A program made the position numbers and the translations under genes. The notes below the pieces were generated by a model. That model made no database searches. It was given only the letters and a program-made list of their open reading frames with translations, and was not told the origin of the DNA. A stretch of 64,000 nucleotides of DNA from Odontesthes bonariensis (taxonomy: Eukaryota > Chordata > Actinopteri > Atheriniformes > Atherinopsidae), in NCBI RefSeq assembly GCF_027942865.1, contig NC_134515.1:19986227-20050226 (forward strand). Direction: 5' to 3'. Shown here piece after piece: positions 1-13,329 of this stretch; positions within the stretch are counted from its first letter, which is position 1; each line of letters begins with the position of its first letter.

Positions 1-839
1 TATTTCCTTCCGTATCCTGTTGCAAGTTGGCTGATGTGGGCAGCTGTTATGACTCTCCAGGGGAAGGCTGTGTGGTATGAGCAACGAGGGAGCGTATGTG
101 CTTTACAGAATATCTTCCATTGCATTTTAAATGAACATATATACGTTTTCTGAGCTCATTGTAATTAATGCTACATTGACCTAAAATTAACTCAACACAT
201 AATATGCATGTAACATCCTTACCAGAGCTCTGGGGAGTAAAATCAATTGGTCATGTTAAGTTCTTTCTAACTCTTTGTGAAACACATACATATAGCTCTG
301 TTGATGTTGCAATCATAGATCATTTGAATGCTCTCCTCCTTTTTAGTTTTTCTGCTTGTCTGGTTTTACTGTTTTTCTTCATTTGCAAAGACTTTCACGC
401 ACTATTAGTCTTTTTGGTCGGTCTAATTCACATATTTGACTAACAAACAATTTGTGCATCAAGAAAGTTGAAATGAAGTGCACCTGTCTGTGTGAGTGTG
501 TGCCAATGCCTATTTGGATGCTCTGTGTACAATTACACAAATATGTGTTTTGTTTCCTAGGTGCTACTAATATTGCGTTTAAAAGCATACAAAGCACCTA
601 TTTGAATAATTGTTCACTCACACGCGCACGCACTCCCACACATACATGTCTGTACGTAACACATTCTGACGGAGCCACACTAAACAGCACACACACCAGT
701 CCAGTCTTTGCTTCTCCTCTTCTGCTCCACTCCAGGGAGCAGATGTTTGGGGACAGCTTACAGCCTCAGCGAATTTCTGTGTACACAGCAAACAGCAGCA
801 CTCAGCACTTCTGGCTGCAGTGGGAAATTTGCTCTTGGG

Positions 840-871
<32 letters not shown>

Positions 872-2560
872 ATGGGTCCATTGAGTCAGTGGAAGGTTTT
901 GTGTGGATGGGAGGAGAGGGGAAAAGAGTGAGAAGGAGAAGAGGGGTGCACACAGAGGTGAAACTGTGTCAAGGTTGCAAGTGTGCCGCACTAAAAAAAA
1001 AAAAAAAAGGAAAAGTATAAAATATAACCTACATTCCCTGGGAACTCTGTTGTTGTGTGCTGGAATGAAGCAGGAGAGCATCGTGTACAGTATGTACTGC
1101 TGCATGCTGCATGTAACATCATGCAGCTTCAACAAACTCAATCAAGACGGCCCTGAGACGTATCTGGCTATGTGACCTCTCCCATGTAGCTCTGTCTACT
1201 TACTAGTTTCGGCTGACCTTTGAAAAGTTGCAGGCAAGCATAAAGTGAAGGAAAAAAAAGGGAAACAATGCAATAAGCCCTTTTAGATAATGCTGATTTT
1301 GCATCAGAGACATCGGCTGAAACTTGGACCTTTGATGCTAATGATGGCACTGGCTTAATGGCAATGCCCTTACAGTAGTAAGTTGCCTTGTCCTCCTAAA
1401 TTTGCATCACATCACAAATTTGCAATTGTTGTGTAAAGCTATCCAATGTCTCGATTAAATGTATTTCTTCTGTCTTTTTTATCCTTCAAAAATGTGTACA
1501 GTGCAGCTGTAGCACATATGCTTAGCAAGATGCCACACACAATCTAATGTGAGTAGGCTCCATCATACACATGCAGCCTTATTTCCAAACATATGTGCAA
1601 GAACACAGATTTTGACCTCTCATCAGTGTATTATAATCCCTAAACAAACCATCATAAATTAGCCCTGCAATGCTTATTTGTCTGTACGAAGGCAACCCCC
1701 TACTCTCTGCCCCCGGGGCGAGGTTGCCATAGTGACAGATTCATAGACATATGGAGAGAGAGGAGAGAAAGGGAGCCGGGTTGAAGGGGTGGGGCTAAAG
1801 GGGTGAGCTGGAGGGACGACAGAGGAGAAAGGGATGGGTGCCGGTATGAGGATGTTGGCGCTCTATATTTCAAATGTGTCTTTGTGTTTCATCTGTCAAT
1901 CAGCCATCCATGGAAGTCTATGCTCCGTGAAGGAACAGTTCATGAACTTTCCTCAGTCAAGTCTCAGTATCAAGTATCAGGCGCCACCTTCGCTCCATTT
2001 TCACGTGGCAGAGAAATGATTTTATGAGCCAACTTTTCGGCCCTCAGAAGAAAGTATGTGTATCATCAAATTGATTAGGCTAGATCTACCCACATTTTGC
2101 AGTCTCTTGCCTGTTTTGTTGTTTACTTAAATGACTAATCAACATCAAGAGAGCAAACATACACATGTTTTTGGTCCTCACTAATTAGATTCATCTGATG
2201 TTATCAACTTTTTAGCCCACCTGAGGGCAGCTTGGCATTAGACAAGAAAAAGGGGGAGCAGGGAGACAAGAATGAAAGGAGAAGAGGTGTGTAGGATTAT
2301 AGCGGGCATCAAGACTGGCCTTGCTGTTATAAAAACAGTTAGTTTTTTTCCGTCAGCCTTTTTATGCAAAAGGAAAAGACCAGGTGCTCAATCAAACCTC
2401 ACGCCTACTGTTTTATTTTTCATCTTTACCCCTCCCACTGCTTCTCTGCACAAACCCTCTGTGTGCCTTCCATCTACCCTCGCACCATTCTTCTCCTCCT
2501 CTTCCCTCGTTCTGTGTCATTCGTCTTCCCCTCTGTCTTTCTGCTGCCTGCTCTCCAACT
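1..2560. other. Gene-free sequence
   Basis: No ORF has exon-like splice sites or recognisable protein text. It holds a G-rich run (837-875), an A16 run (about 993-1008), a TG-rich patch near 490-510, pyrimidine-rich DNA at 2400-2560 and an RFX-like half site (GTTGCCATAG) near 1723. Confidence 0.6.
837..875 (+). repeat. G-rich tandem run with G-quadruplex potential
   Basis: Eight runs of three to five G separated by single T (or AT) within 39 bases, built on a GGGGT unit. Confidence 0.75.
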
Positions 2561-2564
2561 GATA

Positions 2565-2890
2565 TGAGAGGGTGACCCTCGGGCCCTCAGGGGTCAAGTG
2601 ATACAAGGTCATTGGCGGGTCATCTCTGCTGACTGGCTGACCTCTAAAAGGACTTCTGTAAGTAGCCAATCAGGTCTTTCCCCCCCAGCCAAGGCAGATC
2701 CCCCTCCCCAGCTCATCAGCAGCCTGTGTCACGTGACCAGGGTGAGGCATCAGAGGGAGGATGATTAATGATGCTTTTAGTACCTGTTTAGAATGAAGCT
2801 GTCCACACCACACTGTAATTACCCATTCCCAGGCGGCAGCTGCCCAACGTAATTGCTTTTTGTTTGTTGACCTGGTTTATTGAAAAGAGA
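2565..2890. promoter_or_regulatory. Candidate enhancer-like block with CLEAR-type E-box
   Basis: The palindrome GTCACGTGAC at 2728-2737 is the exact CLEAR/USF E-box. The surrounding block has CCAAT-type text (AGCCAATCAGG near 2655) and GATTAATGATGC near 2761, with no simple repeats. The motif is certain; function and conservation are inferred. Confidence 0.35.
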
Positions 2891-3399
2891 GATGGCTTTG
2901 GCTAGCTAAGACGGGGCGATGTACAGTATACAGAGGTGAGGATATATGTATGTCAAGAATTTTAGTGGCAGAGGGGGTTGAGATTTATGAAAGCGACACA
3001 AAAAAATATACCTCAGCTGTGTATGCACTCTGAAGAGAAACAAGTGACACAAGACCCAAAGGTGCTTCAGGCTTAACAGTGCAAGAACCAAATCAAAGTG
3101 AACTCCTGGTATGTAGACACTAAATGTCAACAACATTGATGCAACCCTCCTGCAAAAGGTCAAAGACAGCCACAGACCTTTTGAGCAAAGTTACTACACA
3201 TTGCTGAAATACAGTGTACAACATGCACAATCAAAGAGGAGTATGATCTCTCATGCATAATTTATGTCAACATCACGAAAGCACGAGCTCTGTGTTGCTA
3301 TGAAAATTCAAAACTAAGTTCAGAAGGTCAGTGGAGTACTGCGCCTGGAGATCCCCCCTCCCCTCCCTTCCTTGGCAACATGCCTAAAGCAAATATGAA
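2891..3399. other. Gene-free sequence, nothing notable
   Basis: Mixed-composition DNA. I see no exon, RNA gene, repeat family or clear motif cluster. Confidence 0.5.
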
Positions 3400-3725
3400 A
3401 ATTTCAGTACCTGCGGCACAGCGCCACGAGGACAGTGACAATGAAACTCAGATAAACAGTCCCTCGTTTGACCTATGGGGAGCATAAATTTGCCGCCCAT
3501 AAATCCTTGAGTGTTTCAGCTCTGTTTGGCGCATTTGCCATGCCTCTCTACCAAGACTGAGAGAGGCAAGTGTCGGATATCAGCGCCTCTGTATGAGCAG
3601 CTTTCATCCTGCTCCTGGTTCTCACATAACTCAGTCCTGCAGCCTTTATCACCGCCTCATAAATAACTGGGCTATCGCCTGATAATGTCCGCTTAATGCT
3701 TAGTCAATAAAGCCCACAGTAAGAG
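3400..3725. promoter_or_regulatory. Candidate conserved non-coding element
   Basis: A long low-repeat block with repeated homeodomain-like text: GCCCATAAATCC near 3496, CTCATAAATAAC near 3656, and TAGTCAATAAAGC near 3701. Also TTTGGCGC near 3525. A HOX/PBX or CDX-type reading is possible given the likely hoxc side. Inferred from texture and motifs. Confidence 0.35.
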
Positions 3726-6700
3726 GGGCCTTTTTTAGCCTCTCTCCTGTACATAAATATAAACAGTGCAGTAGATTGATGTGATGGGCAGGCTCTTTCC
3801 ACACTGGGACAAAAAGAGGCAACGTGTGGGCCCAGGAGCTGAAGGTGGGCTGTGGGGCTGCAGGTGTTTAGAGGAGATAGTGGGCTGTAATGAGGGGGCT
3901 GCAAGAGAACGGCTGAGTGGATAGCCTTGACTGATCACCTGTGAAAGACACATGCACACATGCACACATACACACAAACGATACCTCACAGACTCTGATG
4001 CAGACAGGGACATGCGCACACAGGCGCAGCCATTCACACACCAATACACACACTAATGCCATCATTAGTTAACCCATTGGTGTCGATGCCTGGTGCACAA
4101 AAGCTCATCCTCCCTATTTGAAGGGCATTAGAGCCAAATGATAAAGAGACAGTGAACTGCTTTTGTATCTTGTTAGCATCTTACCTTTATCTCTTGACAC
4201 ATTTGCAGAACCAGCTACACTGCGACCACAAAATTACAACCGGGGTTGTGAGTTTCATTGTCTTGTGCACCATTGCAGGGACTTTTATCGACCATTCGCA
4301 CTAGTCATCAGACCATCCAATTCCAGTGCAGAGCCAGGGGCAGCTGTAGTCAGTGAGATGGCTGGAATAGGATCAGACTGAGGCTGGGGAGGCAGAAGAG
4401 ACTGACAGGGATGTTCCTGGGCTGAACGAGGGGGTTGATTGTGATCCATGAGTTAGTCAGTGTAGCAGCACCTGGGCTTGAGGAAGCAGCTGGGAGAGAT
4501 GGGCAGCAACAACGAATCTGTTCAAACTAAGAGGGATGATGTAATCGCCACATATCGACATATATGGTGGGCTGCAGTTGCCGATTTGGTTGTTTTGTTT
4601 TTAAACATTCTGTTAGGCCATCTAATTTATTCAAGCTGAGAAATCCATGAACAACAACATCAGCTTAAATTTTGTTTGGTAAACATATTGGACATATTTT
4701 ATCTCTTTTTCTCCTCTGAAATCTAACTCTCATGATCACCATCTGCATAGATATATATGTATATATATCATGAAACTGGCATGTGAAAACCACATTTGCT
4801 TCTAATTCTTCTCAGATCATTATAGCTTAGAGGCACTGTGGTATCCATCTGTCATAAAAGGTTTATCAATTACAAAGAAGTCTTTTATAAGATAAACTGA
4901 ATGAAAAAAAAATCCACAGTATAAGGTTTTGGAAGCGGACTGCTACCCAGGGCTTTAATCCAGAAGACCAGATACTTTTTAAACTCCATTTGTTCGTTAA
5001 GGTTTGGAAGACCTCATAGTTTTCCTTAAAACACTCCAGACAACAAATTCTAACTTAATAAATATACTAAAATATGATCCTTTGAAAACAGTGTAATGAC
5101 AATAAAAGAACAATTTCTCCCTTCCTGCACCAAAAGATTTTTGATTGGTCTATATTTACACGATGTAAAGTCTAGTTAATAATCAGAATGCCTTGCACTA
5201 TTCACAAACCTTGACAAGTGACAAGTGACCACAGAATGAACTTTTCCAGTAAGATGTCATGGCATTGTGTGAATACAGCATGCCAAGTTAGCAGTGTTTT
5301 ACTTGAAATCCTACTAGAAAAGCTATTGTACGCCTGAGAGGGATTGGGTTACGATCAAATTCAGGGGAAATTTTCATTTCTCAAGAGAGGAAAACTTTAA
5401 AGTAATATGCAAAAAGTAAAACAAAAACAAAACTGTAATAAACACACACTAAATAACCTGTTGTTTCATAATGTATTTATGCACTTTTTTGTACCAAGTG
5501 AGAAATCTCCTCAACAGAGGGCCTGTAAAGCATAAGAACTTCGGAGATAAACGACTGCCCAGCGCAACCACATTTTACAGAACACAACCACAGAGGAAGA
5601 AAAACAGGTCCTCCAAAGATTGAAATATTGATTGAAAGAATAAAGAAAGTCCTCGCTCTTTCTTTCAGTCTTCGGAAATTGAGTGAAGTAACTGATGAGA
5701 TCATTAGAAGCAAACACCAAAAACAGGAACTGACATCAACCTGTTGCAACAGGACTTGGATTCTGTCCAATCATAAGCGAGATCTGTATTCCCTACGTTT
5801 TCCCATTAATAAATCAATTATTAAATGTGGTTGTGTTTTCTCTTTTGTGGTCATGTTTTATAAAATATGATAGCATTTTGCACTGCAGGGCCACTGTAGA
5901 GATGACATGTAAGGGTTTCTATTTTAAATCGAGTGACGACTTGGCTGATGTCAACACATAGTTTTCACTGTTGTTTTAGAGTGTGCAAAAGCTCTGAGGG
6001 TCCACAAGAGAAACTATGTCTAAGAAATAGTAGGCTTAAACTTCAATTTCTATATAACAACAAGTTGGGAAATGCATCATATTGCCTGCTCATTTCAAAT
6101 GATTGATTTAAAATCTTTGCAGTCAAACACAAATGTGTTTGAATGAAACTAAAAACACAATAAATCTGAACAAAAACAGGAATTACTAACCAAGAAAAAA
6201 TAACTAACCCAGAATTTATGCAAAACAACTAAGGCCATGTAATATAAATTAATGATAGACCAACCAACCTTGAAGTTGCTGGAAGGACAATTTCCTCACT
6301 ATAAAGATGCTAGTTGCTCTTAATGTAGCTCCTTTCTCTTAATATGCTCGGTTATCACCAGAGCAGCAGCTATTTTTCAACAGAATGCAAAGAGATGGGA
6401 TTATTGCAGATGAGTTTGTCTGACTCTGGATAAGTAATACAATAAACTTATTTGATAAAATGTTGGCTGTACTTAAATACATTATACCCTGTGTGTCTGC
6501 AAAAGCATCTCTGTCATCTTCTGCTCCTGCTGGACCTCATTTATCAACATTTGCTGCACTGCATAGTACTGGAATTCTCAGAAAAACTAGACTGAAACAA
6601 AGTGATGTGCATCATTTATAGACTCAGAAGGCATTACTTTTATGTGTATCACTTGTTAACGGAAGGGGAAGTAGATTTTAAACTGCTAATTCATATCTCT

Positions 6701-7730
6701 ATTTCCTAATTACTAACTTTCTGAATTTCTACACTAAAAAATGCTGCAGCCATTTCATTCCATTAGTTAGATTTTGCAATGTCGATGTCAGATTTCTTCT
6801 CTGTCAGGTGCTATAGAGGACAGTAGGCCTCATGTTGGGATGGGGACAGATTTTGTAGAAAGGTGAAATAGGAAGTGCCCAAAAAACGGGTGACGGTACT
6901 GCTCTGAACACTGCGGCAAATGAATCTCCTGGGTAATGGAGACAGACCTACTGCAAAATTAGGAGAGACATTAACTGGGGTATCAATAAATAAACCTCTA
7001 ATTAGGAAAAAAGAAGCGGAGCGGAGCAACAGCAGCAACAGCACAGGGGGAGAATATCAATGGCACGATTACATCTGTATGCAGGCACAGCGCTGTGTTG
7101 AGGGGTTGGGCCTCACAGGGGCTTTACCAATGGCACTGGCTCATCTATCCATTCCCGACTCACCCTGGCAGAGAGCGTGCCCACTCTTTGACTGTGCAGT
7201 GAACCCAGTGCACCCTCCCCTCAGTCCATGCCTCCCCTCCAAGTGCAGCTCTGGGTTTTTCCACCTTCTTTCCTCTAACCAGCTTATCTTCACAGTGCCC
7301 CGAGTGTGCCGCTGTGCACTGTGACTTCTCCATGATTGATTGTAGTGGGGGTCCTGCTCTCCCTGAGTGAGACAGAAAATGGAGGAGGGAAAACAGGGGA
7401 GAGTGAGGGGATAATGGGCAAAGCAAAGAAGCCTGGAGAGAGTGTGTGGTGGGTAAAGTGAAACATGTCTTCACAGGTATGTATGTGTCTCCTTCAGTTG
7501 GCATTCATACATCAGATCATTTTTAAAAAGTGTCCAAGCTGGCAAGGATGAAGACACGTTAAGTTGACATGCAAGTAAGTATGCAATTACAGTACATGAG
7601 CACTACTAGTTGTTTGGTCGTCAGAGTGAAGGTGTGGAGGTGCAACCTAGGTGTTGGTGGCGGCTGGGGGTTGAGGGGTGCGTGGCGCTGACCGCTCCCT
7701 GTCTCTCCCCCTCTGTTCCCTGGAGGGTAA
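3726..7730. other. Gene-free, mostly AT-rich sequence
   Basis: A CA-rich patch at about 3952-4050, a TA run at about 4750-4770, AT-rich DNA at 4570-6780 and a denser block at about 6800-7480. No ORF has exon-like ends. Nothing else is recognised. Confidence 0.55.
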
Positions 7731-9400
7731 TAAAGACTGATGACACTGATGCTGTGCCATCCGGCTCCACAGTCTCCACTGCAAAACCATTTGCACCATC
7801 ATTTATCCCCCCACCGCCCTCCTCCCCCCACACACCTCCCTCCCCGCTCTAATTCTGCTTTAATAACCGCCAGCTCCATTCATCAGTGTATTGACAGGCA
7901 TGACAGGTGGTGCGGCACACACTAACTCCCTGCCCTTTACTCGCTCACAGCCGGGGTCAGCACGAGGTCACACAGTCAATAATCACAACACACCTCACTG
8001 TCACCTTGGAGTGACTGCATGCCCTGCATATCTATCCTTACACATGCCCAAGCTACCCTTTTACTTTGTATATAACACTGTGAACCACTATTACAGCATC
8101 AGAAACTATGGGCAGGGAGCAGGAAACATGCATCGCACAGGGACTGTTATTCCGCCGGTGGTCCAAACAAGTGACTGTGGCAGAGTCAAAAAGATTCAGC
8201 ACATCACCCCTGAAGTAGTCTGTTGATTCTGTCTGTCATGCAAAACATCACATTTGCTCTCACTACTTCTGTGTTTTGATGGGATGGCTTTTTTTGGGTT
8301 GGGTGTGAGCGTATGACACTGACAGTGGGCAGTCATTTGTTACAGGTGCAGAATCTCCTTCTCTCTCCTTGGGCATTCACCTCTTCATATGCAAAACATG
8401 TCCTGCTGTCCTCCAACTCCAGCACAGTTTGCTGCCATAACACGTTTTTTCTTCATTTCAGCTTGACAGTGACATTTATGTTCATTTGCTCCGCGCAATT
8501 GTGAAGCATCTGGAGAGGCCGTTTCCCTTTTTTTCCCCCCTCCTCCCTCACCTCTTCCCTTTTTTCTGTCCTGACAAAAATATTAATGCACATTTGCATG
8601 CCACACTGACTAAGCCCTTGATGAAGAGTTGGATTTTTAGGAACACACAGAAAAACACCCCTGCGATTTAGGAGAAGACTGAGGAGTGCAATGAAGTCTA
8701 CTGTTTTCAGACAGATAATAGTATGCTTGACAACTCAGGGGATAGCCAGGAACTGTGGCACTGGGAGCCTATACCAGTTCATGTATCTTGTTGTGTGCAG
8801 GGGGTTGTGGTGCACAGGGGAGCCAAACATTCTGCATAAGGGGCTTGTCCAGGTGACACCCACCCTTCTTCCTCCACTGTTACATGATTTATCCCTGTGC
8901 TCTTGCACACAGTCTTCACAGTCCCTTTCCTAACCTCTTCACACATACACCAGCATATATTACACAGGGACCAACTTGAAGCCCCTTCAGGGGTACAGTC
9001 ATGCAGGTGAAAAAAAAAAAAATGCCAGGAGAACTATTTTATATTCACTGTGAAACGACTAAATTCCCTTGATCAAATGCATATGCGCACATAACTCTCT
9101 GCTCCTGGTCCCTCTTCACCTAGCCTGGACCAGTAACAGCGGCAGTCAGGGTTCGGGCGCTGAGGGCTCTAATCTGCAGTGCAGGTCCCATTGGCAAGGA
9201 TCATTGAGCTAATTAATAATGTGGCACAGAGAGGGATGGCAGTCATTACGGAGCCACGGTTGTGTGTGCTGAGATGCTGTGGGCTTCTGTGTGTGTGAGT
9301 GTGTAGGGTGTGCGTAGGGAGCTGGAACTGCGGACACAGGGGCAGACTCCGGTATGCAACCTTTTGATTCATGATTGATTCATTGATTTATGATTCACAG
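7731..9400. other. Gene-free region with possible short conserved islands
   Basis: Low-repeat islands occur near 7845-7990, 8570-8640 (TATTAATGCACATTTGCATGC) and 9140-9260. Between them are C/T-rich stretches and an A12 run at about 9010. No exon is seen. Confidence 0.4.
9140..9260. promoter_or_regulatory. Candidate conserved non-coding element
   Basis: A compact block with TCCCATTGGCAAGGATCATT and GAGCTAATTAATAATGTGG, combining NFI-like and paired homeodomain (TAATTA) sites. Conservation not tested. Confidence 0.3.
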
Positions 9401-9414
9401 AGGCCATGCAAACA

Positions 9415-9417
9415 CAG

Positions 9418-9446
<29 letters not shown>
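9415..9446. repeat. (CA)n microsatellite
   Basis: About 15 near-perfect CA dinucleotides. Confidence 0.9.
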
Positions 9447-9449
<3 letters not shown>

Positions 9450-9739
9450 GTAAACATACATATCACACTGGTGTAAATGCACTCTCACCACACAGACACA
9501 TCATTTCCAAAGTGAAATTTCAGGTATACTGGTATTTCATTTAGTATGAGCCTTTTTTCTTCCCCATCGGCCAAACCAAGGCTGCGTGTTATGTTAGACC
9601 ACACTGTAAGTCAGACATAACCAGAGCAGAACACTGCTCCATGGGGCTCTGTATAAAACACTCTACTGCACCAGCAGAGCCTATCATTTCCAGTCTGCTG
9701 CCATATGTTAGGAGGCACTGTATACATCGACAATATTTA

Positions 9740-10010
9740 CTATAGGCAAGGGGACCAGAAGGCTAAGAGCACTTAGTTGTGTGAGGCAGCCCAATAGCTC
9801 AGCCTGGGCTAATGAAAGGAAACAACAGGAGCAATTAGCAGTGTAAACAAACAGCTCGCAGAGGCCCCAGTCTCCAGCCTCCCCCCTGACAGTGAAGGGA
9901 CTGGCAGCCTGGAGTAGGAGGTAATTGGGAGAGCTAGGAGCCGAGACAAAATCAATGACAGCACATGCAGACACTGCATGATTACTCACCACCTTGCATC
10001 TCAACTCCAG
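9740..10010. promoter_or_regulatory. Candidate conserved non-coding element
   Basis: Low-repeat block with GGGCTAATGAAAGG, GGAGCAATTAGCAGTG, TAAACAAACAGC (fork-head-like) and GGAGGTAATTGGG. Several homeodomain cores lie within 150 bases. Inferred. Confidence 0.3.
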
Positions 10011-13000
10011 GGACTAAAACACGACAAGATACTGCAGCAGGTTTGACCCTGACAAGTTTACACTAGGACCGGAAATGCTGTTTGACTGTACCTTGGTTGC
10101 AGACACACACACGGGCACCCACTGACAGCTGACACAACACAGTATTCAAGCATTGCACTTTGACCACTGGCCTTACAGGGGCCTAATGACCTTGCTCTCA
10201 GTCTAATTGATCTCATCTTGGTGCCATTTATGTGTCTGCCTGTACACTAATGTCTCCTACTCACTCACTCATTGGGAAGTATCAGCGTCTACTATGCGAC
10301 CATGTGGCTGCGGCCAGCAGACAGTCGTACTGAAGCCATGGCCATGTACGTCTCCTCCTACTCCCTGAGTGGAGCCGCAGGGTAGAGGAGCATCCCTAAT
10401 GCAGTTGGCTGGCTGGGATTTCTACTCTGCAGGGCACATTCTGCAGCAGGCACGAGGCTTCTGCTGTCTGAGTGCTGGCCAAGACAATAATCAGCAAGAG
10501 AGACTTTCCTGCAGAGTGTTACAAAAGTCTACCATACATCCATTATGGGATGGGAAGTACAGGTTTCCACTGAATCAGGACTTGTTGACTCTCTTATGTG
10601 AAGTTTGCATATATACTTTCTGGAATAAATGTATTTTTTAGAACTAAACTGGCCCTGTTTTGGTTTGTGGATAAATGCTATTAAAGACATTGTAAGCCAA
10701 AGAATAATATACTTCAGGTACTTGCATGTTAGTTTTATTTCATTATACTCTAAGTTTCTTTACAATTGCTAGGTCTATACTTCTAAAGCTATACTTAGCT
10801 TATGAAAGTATACATTCAAGTAAGTAACAAGAGACCAATACCTTTTTAGTTAAACTATATTTCTAAATATTTACTCTTATTGGCAGCTGTAGCATGGGGC
10901 GGCTTTGCTAAAGCACATTCACTTTTCAGATCCAATTTTTTTTTTTTTTAAGTTTTTAATAACCAATAACTCACTGAAGTCATTGTGTCACTGCTTTACA
11001 CAGTGGCAATGTGTCAAGCACAACATGAGCAGCTGAGTTGTAAATAGTGAACTATTTGCCCTCATTCACTCAAATAGAGTTGTGAGTATAAACTTAAGCA
11101 TGTATGTTTGTAGAATTGTAGGCCTATGCAAAACACATGCTATCTCAGAGAGGGCAATATCTGTGATAATATTATTCAACAGACAGTTGTGACAAAAAAA
11201 AAGTTAAGCCCATATCAGAGCCAAGTGTACTTAAACAAGAATTATTATACGTGTGTTGAAATATTTCAGTGAAAAGTTCAAGTGGAGGTCGTGTATACTT
11301 AGACTTTTTGTAAGTTTCCAGCTGCATGATTGTTATTATTATCATCATTGTTTTTATGAATCTCGTTAACCAGTCCCTTGTTTTTGAGTAATTCTAGGGC
11401 GTTTCTATAGGGTCCTCCCATGGTACCTTTTTTTTTGTTTTATAAGAAAAGAAGAGTACTGCAATTTGCCATGTATTCTTGTATTTTAACATATTTACAT
11501 GAGATATTTTTTTTGGGAGAGGGGTTAATATAATATGTATGAAAATATATTGGGTAAAATACACTGAATGTTGGTAATGGTGTTACAAAAATGCACATTA
11601 GTGTTCTAGGGTTAAGTATAATTTAAAATATATGTCTAATAAATACATGAATAGAAATTCAAATTTCTCCCTTTTTTTTCCACAAATTACCTTCCTGTGT
11701 TTGTATTATATTGTGTCACGTGTAAGTAACTTTTATGTGTGACTTTTTGTAGGAAAATATATCTTTTTAAACAAATGTAGTTTAGTAAATACAAAGGTAA
11801 AAACATCTGCGATAAGATAATATCCACAGAACATTAATGTTTAAATAAACATCAGTGCCACTGGTATAGTTGGTTCTTCTGTATCTCTCAACTCAACTTT
11901 ATTTATGAAGCATCTTTTAAACACAAGTTCAACACAAAGTGCAATACAGAATGAGGAAGATGAAAAAAAAGAAAAACACGTGAAAGCAATATGCATATCG
12001 CAGTAATATAGTCAAATATAAATTAATCCCTACCATCTCCGTAGATGCCACAAAGTTACTGTTTGCTTTGGCATGCCTTTGAAAACGGGAATTTTTTTGT
12101 ATCAATACCACATTTTAATTTTTATTCCTTCTTTATAGTCAGTGATAGTAGGAGCTAAATGTCCAAGATGTGAGGAAAGCTGATAGACTCGTGACTGTAT
12201 TTCACATTGGACATGAATTTTGAGCTCACACTGGAGCTTAATCTGGATTGAAGAGACTTATTTCATCATTTATGATTCAGAAAATTGGAGGGGAATTCAA
12301 CATTTATCACCTACTTCAGCTACATTTCTGATTTACTGGTCAAATGGATGGATATTGGCTCTATTAGTCCTCATTATGACTGTAAATTCGGCAATACCAC
12401 CAGATCGGCTCAGCAGGGATTATGGACCATTATTAGTAGAGTGGAGACAGAGACAGAGATACCCTCTCTAGATGCAGAGCAGGCAAAGTACAGAGGCAGG
12501 AAAGAAGAATGTGATCAGACTCCTCATAATTTTAATACAGGAGACAGAGCTCTGACTAGGGTGCAAAACAGTGCAATTCAACTATACTTAACAACATCCT
12601 CTGTAAGAGCATTCCTTGGTTGAGGCAGCCAAACGTCTGGATGCTGGACAATGTACACATAGACTTACACACACACACACACATTGCCTGCCCAACAAAA
12701 TACAGTGCATTACTGCCCTGGCGCTCATTGACAGAGCTGCCACTCACCACAAAGATGGATGTTCCTCATGGGACACTTCCAAACCTAGTTCATTAACTCA
12801 TTTGTTTTGCTGATCTAACTACCTTTGAAAACAGCACTGAGGTGAGTTAGTTTGAAAAGGGGGAGCATCAGTGTTTTTCTTTTCCTTTTTTTCCAAATTT
12901 TGACTGCGGCTCTCACTACCTCGGCATTGGTAAAATGCCCTCACGGGGACTGCTAACTGTTGATGCAGAGTAAAAGAGCCAGACACCTTTTTTTCTTTTT

Positions 13001-13140
13001 CTTCCTCCAACTTTTCTCCCTCTAAGAAACTGCAAATGATGCACTCTCTCCTGAGACGCTGCACAGTTAAGTCCTGTTGCTCATTTATGCATGTTTCCCT
13101 CCAAGTTCCCTGATTAAAAACATGCAAATGACTGGTTTAT
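10011..13140. other. Gene-free region, AT-rich core
   Basis: 10,640-12,120 is markedly AT-rich with T and A runs, unlike its flanks. It contains one old repeat fragment (11886-11950). A CA run lies at about 12668-12683. No ORF is supportable. Confidence 0.55.
11886..11950 (+). repeat. Old retrotransposon-tail-like fragment
   Basis: CTCAACTCAACTTTATTTAT followed by an AAGCATCTTTTAAACACAAG stretch and CACAAAGTGCAATACAG resembles the common fish repeat in which CAACTTTATTTATAAAGC precedes AAAGTGCTTTACA. Diverged; family not certain. Confidence 0.45.
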
Positions 13141-13329
13141 GACCCCAGCCTCCCTCAGCATTATATTAACCTTAACAAGCCTTTAGAATTAGCATTTTCA
13201 TTCAATTTTGAGGCGACTCAAAGATTCTCCAGCCACCCGTCTCCATGCCCCTTCACACATCTAAAAACATCTTCATCTCCTGTCAGTCTCTTATCGTGGC
13301 GTGTCACTACCACAGACTGCACACATTTT

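Noticed and set aside
452..931. 159-codon open frame on plus
   Set aside because: Composition follows simple CA- and G-rich DNA (Trp/Gly run over the GGGGT repeat). No recognisable protein text.
9700..10004. 98-codon minus frame overlapping a candidate conserved block
   Set aside because: Residue order shows no family and the DNA looks like clustered binding sites rather than codons.
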